From NCBI GenBank assembly GCA_017961575.1, contig JAGCXA010000048.1, positions 1 through 58,942 of the forward strand: 58,942 bases of DNA. The letters are read 5' to 3'. Shown in pieces: positions 52,794 through 58,942 of the stretch; positions within the stretch are counted from its first letter, which is position 1, and every line of letters starts with the position of its first letter. Below the pieces are notes generated by a model. That model was not told the DNA's origin and did not search any database. It worked only from the letters and a program-made list of their open reading frames with translations. The stretch is from Clostridia bacterium (GTDB lineage: Bacteria; Bacillota; Clostridia; Oscillospirales; CAG-272). A program made the position numbers and the translations under genes.

Positions 52794-55088
52794 ATGAAAA
52801 GAACCACCCGAATTCTCGCACTCCTTCTTGCGGTCGTTATGTGCGCATTCATTTTTGCGGCATGCGGCAAAAAGAACAAACGTGAGACCCTCGTCGTGGG
52901 CTACTCGCCCTTCAACGAGAAGTTCTCCCCGTTCTTCTCCGAGACCGCGTACGACCAGGACGTCTGGGTCATGACGCAACTGCCTCTTCTGACCTCTGAC
53001 AGAATGGGGAACGTCATCCTGAAAGGGATCGACGGGACCAAGGTCGCCTACAACGGCACCGAGTACACCTACTACGGTCCCGCCGACGTGACGATCACCG
53101 AGAACACCGACGGCTCGGTCGTGTACGACTTCACCCTCAAACAGGGGCTGCAATTCTCGGACGGCACGCCGATCACGATCGACGACGTCATCTTCTCGAT
53201 GTACGTCTACTCCGATCCGACCTACGACGGCTCGACCACCTTCAACGCCCTGCCGATCGTGGGTATGAAAGAGTACCTCGCCGGTATGGACACCAAGTTC
53301 AATCTTCTCTACGGTTGGGGCAAAGAAAACACCAACTTTGAATTCTGGACCCAGGAAGAGCAGACCGAGTTCTGGACCAAGTTCGACGCCGCGGTGCTCG
53401 GACTTGCGAACGAGATCGTCGATTACTGCAGAGCCGCGATGGAAGACGACGAACTGCCGATCGCGGACTGCGCGGGTCTCTGGGGCTTTGAAGTCGACGA
53501 GGGCGGCACGATCAACGATTTTATCGCCGCTCTGATCGAAGGATACACCTCGGACGACGGCAAACTCAACCTCGCCGGTATGATCAACACCGAGAACGCG
53601 GGTTCTTCGGTTGACGATCTGTTCCCCGGGCTTGAAAACTACACGACCAAAGCCATTACCTACGGCGAGACCGCTCCCAGCATCACGGGTATCGTCAGAA
53701 CCGGCGATTACAGCATGACGGTCACGACCTCGAAGATCGACGCCACCGCGATCTACCAGTTCACCATGCCGATCTCCCCGAAGCACTACTACGGCGACAA
53801 CGCCAAGTACGACTACGCGAACAACAAGTTCGGTTTTGAAAAGGGCGACCTCTCCTCGGTCCGTGCGAAGACCACGAAGCCGATGGGCGCCGGTCCCTAC
53901 AAGTTCATCGAGTTCAAGGACGGCGTGGTCTACTTCGAGGCGAACGAGCTCTACTTCAAGGGCGCGCCGAAGACCAAGAACGTCAACTTCCTGCAGTGCA
54001 TGACCGACGACGACAAACTGAACGGCGTCAAGACCGGGACGATCGACATCACCGATCCTTCCTTCTCAAGCAGCACGATCGACGCGATCCTGATCGCGAA
54101 CGGCGGCAAGATGAAGAAGGGCGCCGTGAAGGGCGGTTCGCTCAACGGCAAAACGATCACCACCAACACGGTCGACAACCTCGGCTACGGTTATATCGGT
54201 ATGTGCGCCACCGTTCTGAACGTGGGCGGCGTCCGCGATTCCGCCGAGTCGAAAGCGCTCCGTAAGGCGTTCGGTACCATCTTCTCGGTTTACAGAGAAC
54301 TGGCGATCGACTCCTACTACGGCGACCGCGCTTCGGTCATCAACTACCCGATCTCGAACACTTCCTGGGCCGCTCCTCAGGCGACCGACGACGGCTACAG
54401 AGTCGCCTTCTCGGTCGACGCGCAGGGCAAGGATATCTTCACCTCCGGCATGAAAGCGGAAGATAAGTACGACGCCGCCCTCGAAGCGGCGAAGAGCTTC
54501 TTCAAAGCCGCCGGCTACACCTGGGACGACGCGCAGGGCAAGTTCACCGCCGCTCCCACGGGCGCGAAACTCGAATACGACGCGTGGATCCCCGCCGACG
54601 GAACCGGCGACCACCCGTCCTTCATGATCCTGAGCGAAGCGAAGCAAGCCCTCGCGAAGATCGGTATCACGCTGAACATCAAGGACCTGACCAACTCTGC
54701 CGAACTCTGGACCGCGCTGAAAGCGAACCAGGTTCCCATCTGGTGCGCCGCTTGGGGCGCCACGGTCGACCCCGATATGTACCAGATCTACTTCTCGGGT
54801 GACGGCGAGAACAGAGCGGGCGGATCGAACTACCAGTACCAGATCGCCGACGCCCGTCTCAACGAGCTGATCCTCGAAGCGCGCGGCACGACCAATCAGG
54901 CGACGAGAAAAGCGCTGTACAAACAGTGCCTTGACATCATCATCGACTGGGCGGTCGAGATCCCCGTCTATCAGAGACAGAACGCGATCATTTTCAGCAC
55001 CAAGCGCGTCAATCTCGACACCGTGACCCCGGACATCACCACCTTCTACAACTGGATCAACGAAGTCGAGAACATCGAGATGAAGTAA
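52794..55088 (+). CDS. Peptide-type ABC solute-binding lipoprotein, enlarged
   Basis: 764 residues against a usual 520-580 for the SBP_bac_5 family. The lipobox is FAACGKK. The family signatures GLQFSDGTPITIDDVIFSMY and MGAGPYKFIEFKDGVVYFEA are present, as is IIIDWAVEIPVYQRQNAIIF near the end. An extra segment of about 150 residues (about 145-290, including FWTQEEQTEFWTKFDAAVLG and INDFIAALIEGYTSDDGKLN) sits between the first family motif and the core. It delivers peptides or a similar ligand to the permeases downstream. AAAAGGAG precedes the ATG. Confidence 0.92.
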   Translation: MKRTTRILALLLAVVMCAFIFAACGKKNKRETLVVGYSPFNEKFSPFFSETAYDQDVWVMTQLPLLTSDRMGNVILKGIDGTKVAYNGTEYTYYGPADVTITENTDGSVVYDFTLKQGLQFSDGTPITIDDVIFSMYVYSDPTYDGSTTFNALPIVGMKEYLAGMDTKFNLLYGWGKENTNFEFWTQEEQTEFWTKFDAAVLGLANEIVDYCRAAMEDDELPIADCAGLWGFEVDEGGTINDFIAALIEGYTSDDGKLNLAGMINTENAGSSVDDLFPGLENYTTKAITYGETAPSITGIVRTGDYSMTVTTSKIDATAIYQFTMPISPKHYYGDNAKYDYANNKFGFEKGDLSSVRAKTTKPMGAGPYKFIEFKDGVVYFEANELYFKGAPKTKNVNFLQCMTDDDKLNGVKTGTIDITDPSFSSSTIDAILIANGGKMKKGAVKGGSLNGKTITTNTVDNLGYGYIGMCATVLNVGGVRDSAESKALRKAFGTIFSVYRELAIDSYYGDRASVINYPISNTSWAAPQATDDGYRVAFSVDAQGKDIFTSGMKAEDKYDAALEAAKSFFKAAGYTWDDAQGKFTAAPTGAKLEYDAWIPADGTGDHPSFMILSEAKQALAKIGITLNIKDLTNSAELWTALKANQVPIWCAAWGATVDPDMYQIYFSGDGENRAGGSNYQYQIADARLNELILEARGTTNQATRKALYKQCLDIIIDWAVEIPVYQRQNAIIFSTKRVNLDTVTPDITTFYNWINEVENIEMK

Positions 55089-55140
55089 ACCATTCCCCGC
55101 GATCCTCGGTTTGCAATTCTGCAAAACTTGAAGGAAAGGA

Positions 55141-55171
55141 TCCTGCTCCGCGCCGACGGCGCGGAGCAGGA
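55141..55171 (+). terminator. Strong hairpin between binding protein and permease genes
   Basis: 14-base-pair stem TCCTGCTCCGCGCC / GGCGCGGAGCAGGA with loop GAC, followed by ATTCCCTTTTATTTT. It could be a leaky terminator or an RNA-stabilising hairpin that keeps binding protein levels above those of the permeases. Confidence 0.65.
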
Positions 55172-55271
55172 ATTCCCTTTTATTTTAGAGCGCCCCCCTT
55201 TTCCCACGGAATAGCGGCTCCGCTCCGGGGGAACCGGTATTCGATGGGAAAACCGAAAAGGAGAACAAGTT

Positions 55272-56264
55272 TTGAATACTCTGAAATTCATCGCCAAACG
55301 ATTGCTGTTGTCGATCGTGATTTTATTCTTCGTGGCGCTGATCGTCTACACGATCCTGCGCTGTCTCCCGACGTCCTACGTCGAGTCGATCGCGATGCAG
55401 AAATCGCAGCAGCCGAACTCGAAAACTTTTGAAGAGTGGATGGAACAACTGAACGCGACCTACGGGATGGACAAAGGGATCATTCCGGGCTTCTTCCGTT
55501 GGGTGGGGAACGCCGTCCGCGGGCAGTTCGGCGATTCGTGGTTCTACACCCGTCCCGTGACCGAGAAATTCGCGAGCACCGTCTGGATCTCGTTTTTGAT
55601 GGGCGCGATTTCGATGGTCTTCGAGCTTCTGATCGCGATCCCGCTCGGCGTCATCGCCGCGCGGAAACAGTACTCGAAGACCGACTACACGATCTCGGTC
55701 ATCGCGCTGGCGGGCATCTCGCTCCCGACCTTCTTCTGCGCGTCGCTGCTCAAACTGCTGTTCAGCGTGAGACTCGGATGGTTCGATCTCTTCGGGCTTG
55801 TGGGCGGCAACTACCGGGAACTCACCCCGGTCGGTCAATTCTTCGACAAAGCGCACCATCTGGTGCTTCCGATCATGACGCTGGTCATCATCAGCGTCGG
55901 GTCGCTGATGCGGTATACCCGGACGAATATGCTTGAAGTCCTGAACGCCGACTATATCCGCACGGCGCGCGCGAAGGGGCTCTCGGAGCACAAGGTCATC
56001 TACCGTCACGCCTTCCGCAACACTTTGATCCCGCTCGTCACGATCGTCGGCGGCTCGCTTCCGGGTCTTTTTGCCGGGGCGCTGATCACCGAGACGCTCT
56101 TCTCGATCCCGGGCATCGGCTACACCTCCTACAACGCGATGATCGCAGGGGATATTCCCTTCTCGATGTTCTACCTGACCTTCCTCGCCATCCTGACCCT
56201 GCTCGGCAACCTGATCGCCGACGTCCTGTACGCCGTGGTCGATCCGCGCGTGCGCATCTCGTAA
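55272..56264 (+). CDS. Dipeptide/oligopeptide ABC permease, DppB/OppB type
   Basis: 330 residues with six membrane helices. The start is a TTG at 55272 with AAAGGAG 8 bases upstream; no nearby ATG or GTG fits. The EAA loop is RTARAKGLSEHKVIYRHAFR, followed by ETLFSIPGIGYTSYNAMIAG. The first helix LLLSIVILFFVALIVYTIL and a large extracellular loop match DppB. The ribosome-binding region CCGAAAAGGAGAA is identical to that before the binding protein gene. The DppC-type gene follows after 17 bases. Confidence 0.94.
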   Translation: MNTLKFIAKRLLLSIVILFFVALIVYTILRCLPTSYVESIAMQKSQQPNSKTFEEWMEQLNATYGMDKGIIPGFFRWVGNAVRGQFGDSWFYTRPVTEKFASTVWISFLMGAISMVFELLIAIPLGVIAARKQYSKTDYTISVIALAGISLPTFFCASLLKLLFSVRLGWFDLFGLVGGNYRELTPVGQFFDKAHHLVLPIMTLVIISVGSLMRYTRTNMLEVLNADYIRTARAKGLSEHKVIYRHAFRNTLIPLVTIVGGSLPGLFAGALITETLFSIPGIGYTSYNAMIAGDIPFSMFYLTFLAILTLLGNLIADVLYAVVDPRVRIS

Positions 56265-56281
56265 GAAAGGGGGACGGACAA

Positions 56282-57898
56282 ATGACCGACAAAGACCGGA
56301 ACGAACTCGTCGACGAAGTCGATTCCACCCCCGCGGACGCGCCGTACGACGCCGAACAGTACTCGCTGAACGACGACCGACGGGTCAAGGTCCTCTCACC
56401 CGGCGCGATGGTGGCGAAGCGCTTTTTCCGCAACCGGCTCGCGATGGTGGGGCTCTTCATTCTGATCGCGATGTTCCTCTTCTCGTTCGTCGGCGGACTG
56501 ATCTCCCCCTACGACGAGGATCAACTTTTCTACCGTTCCAAGGTCTTAAAAAAGACCTACGCTTCCGCCAAGGAGAACGTGGATTACACCCTTGTTTCCG
56601 CACATGAAAACGCGCTGGAGGGCGCCGCTTTGCAAGGGCAGATCCTCGACGCGCTGGATAAGGGCAAAAATACCGCCGTCTACAAAACCAAAGACAAGGA
56701 TTATCACTTCCGTTTCGAGTCGGAGGGGACCGATTTCTTCTCGATCTACGACGACGACGAAAACACGCTTCTCGGCGTCGCGTACAAGGACGTCATGAGT
56801 TTCAACGATCCGTCCTTTACCGCGTCCTACGCCTTCGTCTACGCCGCGATCAAGGCGTATTCCAACGGCGGGACCTCCTTTACCCCGGCGGGTGAAGACA
56901 AGGTCTACACGCTGGACGACGGGGTGATCGCCCTCGGGGACGAAGAATTCGGCTACATCAGCCGCTACAAGATCAAGGCGGCGTTGTCCGACGTGGTTCT
57001 GACGCGGCAGTTCAAGGAACAGATCATCGAGATCATCGAAGCCAACCGGACGACGGGCGAGGCGGTCCTCGAAGTCGAGACCGGTGAGGAAGACGTCACC
57101 CTCGAATACTACTTCACGAAAAACCCGAACAACGGAGAATGGGACATCCGGCAGGATCAGGAGAGCCGGGTCTACGATACCTACGCCTCCCCGAGCCGGG
57201 CGCATTGGCTCGGCACCGACGGAAACGGGATGGATATGCTGACCCGTCTGATGTACGGCGGGCGCGTGTCGCTGATGATCGGGTTCGTCGTCGAGATCAT
57301 CTCGACGGTACTCGGCGTCATCCTCGGCGGTATTTCGGGCTACTTCGGCGGATGGATCGACAACCTCATCATGCGGATCGTCGATATTTTCTACTGCATC
57401 CCGTCGCTCCCGATCTTCATCATCATCGGTACGGCGATGGATAACATGGGCGTCCCGCCGAAGATCCGGATGCTCTACCTGATGCTGATCCTCGGATTCC
57501 TCGGCTGGCCGAGTATCGCGCGGCTGGTCCGGGGGCAGATCCTGTCGCTTCGCGAGCAGGAGTTCATGACCGCGACCGAGGCGTGCGGGATCTCGGCGCA
57601 CCGCCGGATCTTCAAGCACCTCGTTCCGAACGTCATCCCGCAGCTGATCGTCTCCTGCACGATGGGGCTCGGCAGCACGATCATCACCGAGGCGACGCTC
57701 TCGTTCCTCGGGCTCGGCGTGCGCTTCCCCTTCGCGTCGTGGGGCAACATCATCACCGACGTCAACAACACGTTTGTCCTGACGAACTTCTGGTTCATCT
57801 GGATCCCCGCCGGCACCCTGCTCCTGCTGACGGTCCTGGCGTTCAATATTCTCGGCGACGGTCTGCGCGACGCGTTCGACCCGAAGATGAAGCGGTAA
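56282..57898 (+). CDS. Dipeptide/oligopeptide ABC permease, DppC/OppC type, with large insertion
   Basis: 538 residues against a usual 280-320. The cytoplasmic start and first helix (NRLAMVGLFILIAMFLFSFV) are normal. About 200 hydrophilic residues (about 85-290) are then inserted before the usual HWLGTDGNGMDMLTRLMYGG. The remaining five helices and EAA loop (ATEACGISAHRRIFKHLVPN) are ordinary. By topology the insertion lies outside the membrane, where the binding protein docks. It contains charged repeats (YASAKENVDYTL, KAALSDVVLTRQF) but no domain I can name. GGGG precedes the ATG. Confidence 0.92.
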   Translation: MTDKDRNELVDEVDSTPADAPYDAEQYSLNDDRRVKVLSPGAMVAKRFFRNRLAMVGLFILIAMFLFSFVGGLISPYDEDQLFYRSKVLKKTYASAKENVDYTLVSAHENALEGAALQGQILDALDKGKNTAVYKTKDKDYHFRFESEGTDFFSIYDDDENTLLGVAYKDVMSFNDPSFTASYAFVYAAIKAYSNGGTSFTPAGEDKVYTLDDGVIALGDEEFGYISRYKIKAALSDVVLTRQFKEQIIEIIEANRTTGEAVLEVETGEEDVTLEYYFTKNPNNGEWDIRQDQESRVYDTYASPSRAHWLGTDGNGMDMLTRLMYGGRVSLMIGFVVEIISTVLGVILGGISGYFGGWIDNLIMRIVDIFYCIPSLPIFIIIGTAMDNMGVPPKIRMLYLMLILGFLGWPSIARLVRGQILSLREQEFMTATEACGISAHRRIFKHLVPNVIPQLIVSCTMGLGSTIITEATLSFLGLGVRFPFASWGNIITDVNNTFVLTNFWFIWIPAGTLLLLTVLAFNILGDGLRDAFDPKMKR

Positions 57899-57911
57899 GG
57901 AGGGTACGGAA

Positions 57912-58942
57912 ATGGCAAGGAACAAACCGGAAGGATACCTTTCCGCAAAAGAGTCGCGGCGCATTTCGCGCGAAAACCGCCGGATCACCGACGAACTCGA
58001 AAAACAGCACAAACGGAAAAACGTGCCCGAGGAAGAATACCTGACCGAAATGAAGGATCCCGGGAACGTCATCGAGATCGAAAACCTCCGCACCTGCTTC
58101 TTCACCGACGTGGGCGTGGTGAAGTCGGTCGACGGCATCTCGTTCGAGATCCCCGAGGGGAAAACCGTCGGCGTCGTGGGAGAGTCGGGCTGCGGCAAGA
58201 GCGTGACCAGTCTCTCGATCATGCAACTGTTGCAGCGCCCGCAGGGGCAGATCGTCGAGGGCGAGATCCGCTTCAATCTCGGCGACCGCGCGTACGACAT
58301 TGCCAAAACCCCGATGGAGGCGATGGAGCATCTGCGCGGCAACCAGATCGCGATGATCTTTCAGGAGCCGATGACGAGTCTGAACCCCGTGTTCCGAATC
58401 GGAAATCAGATCGGCGAAGTCCTCGAACTGCACAACAAGGAAATGAGTCCCCAGGAGATCAAGGAGCGCACCATCGAACTGCTCGAACTGGTCGGGATCG
58501 CCAACAGCGAGGGCGTCTATCGGATGTATCCGCACGAACTGTCGGGCGGAATGCGGCAGCGCGTCGTGATCGCGATGGCGCTCGCCTGCAACCCGAAACT
58601 CATCATCGCCGACGAACCGACGACGGCGCTCGACGTGACGATCCAGGCGCAGATCCTCGATCTGCTCCGCGATCTGAAAGACCGGATCAACTCCTCGATC
58701 ATGTTCATCACCCACGACCTCGGCGTCATCGCCGAGATGGCGGACTACGTGGTGGTCATGTACGCCGGCAAGATCGTCGAGAAAGGAACGGCGGAGGAGA
58801 TCTTCGCGCACCCGGCGCACCCCTACACCGTCGGGCTGATGGCGTCGAAACCGGTGGTCGGCAAGAAGGTCGACAAACTCTATTCGATCCCCGGCAAGGT
58901 GCCGAACCCGGTCAATATGCCGGACTACTGCTATTTCAAGGA
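57912..58942 (+). CDS. Dipeptide/oligopeptide ABC ATPase, DppD type (cut by window end)
   Basis: 343 codons are visible and the frame is open to the edge. A basic N-terminal extension (about 1-50, ESRRISRENRRITDELEKQH) precedes the ATPase. Walker A is VGESGCGKSVTSLS, the Q-loop is IFQEPMTSLNPV, the signature is LSGGMRQRVVIAMALA, Walker B is LIIADEPTTALDV and the switch His is in FITHDLGVIAEMADY. The oligopeptide-specific C-terminus begins with AHPAHPYTVGLMAS and would continue with a Cys-rich end beyond the window. AGGAGGG precedes the ATG. Confidence 0.95.
   Translation, partial: MARNKPEGYLSAKESRRISRENRRITDELEKQHKRKNVPEEEYLTEMKDPGNVIEIENLRTCFFTDVGVVKSVDGISFEIPEGKTVGVVGESGCGKSVTSLSIMQLLQRPQGQIVEGEIRFNLGDRAYDIAKTPMEAMEHLRGNQIAMIFQEPMTSLNPVFRIGNQIGEVLELHNKEMSPQEIKERTIELLELVGIANSEGVYRMYPHELSGGMRQRVVIAMALACNPKLIIADEPTTALDVTIQAQILDLLRDLKDRINSSIMFITHDLGVIAEMADYVVVMYAGKIVEKGTAEEIFAHPAHPYTVGLMASKPVVGKKVDKLYSIPGKVPNPVNMPDYCYFK

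Overview
This window is a GC-rich stretch (by eye about 60% G+C) of a chromosome that looks like an uncultured Clostridia-type Firmicute, probably a gut anaerobe. The evidence is a six-gene Rnf operon, an anaerobic glycerol-3-phosphate oxidation module with a DUF1667 protein, lipoproteins with Gram-positive lipoboxes, AGGAG ribosome-binding sites, and many near-consensus TTGACA/TATAAT promoters with 17-base spacers. No rRNA, tRNA, insertion sequence, prophage or CRISPR array was found. Species assignment is not possible from the sequence alone.

Layout. 1-635: start of serS (reverse, cut by the window edge). 749-6417: a small membrane protein, divergent from a secreted set of an SGNH/leucine-rich-repeat protein and two tandem transglutaminase-like lipoproteins. 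6503-9090: two overlapping CNNM/HlyC-type membrane proteins. 9356-16897: an FtsK/SpoIIIE DNA translocase, a DJ-1/PfpI protein, a Cys-rich zinc-ribbon protein, an amidase, a TtcA-like PP-loop protein and a PDZ/radical-SAM DUF512 protein. 16956-21963: rnfCDGEAB (reverse). 22263-26690: copper P-type ATPase, Sfp-type phosphopantetheinyl transferase, CarD-like regulator and DeoR-family regulator. 26921-30081: the glycerol-3-phosphate oxidation module. 30471-38699: an InlB-repeat/solute-binding fusion lipoprotein, TypA/BipA (reverse), an orphan 793-residue lipoprotein and thiamine pyrophosphokinase. 38773-42840: potABCD (reverse). 43101-46526: an M50 protease, a decayed mobile-element-like gene end, and ligA. 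46589-49907: a two-gene ABC-2 exporter (reverse), upp and an RluA-type pseudouridine synthase. 50892-58942: rhaD, a small membrane protein, and a dipeptide/oligopeptide ABC operon cut by the window end.

How it works together. Rnf would couple ferredoxin oxidation to NAD reduction and ion pumping. The glycerol-3-phosphate module would feed electrons from glycerol. The Pot and Dpp transporters import polyamines and peptides. The surface lipoproteins probably bind or process extracellular polymers.

The least explained material is intergenic: three families of repeated hairpin elements, including a 3 x 46-47 bp tandem array, sit at gene ends. Other odd points are the InlB/solute-binding fusion lipoprotein, parallel expansions in the dipeptide-binding protein and its DppC-like permease, a Cys-rich tail on RnfE, an acidic tail on PotA, and a start-less gene remnant next to ligA. 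I found no clearly new multi-gene defence or biosynthetic system.
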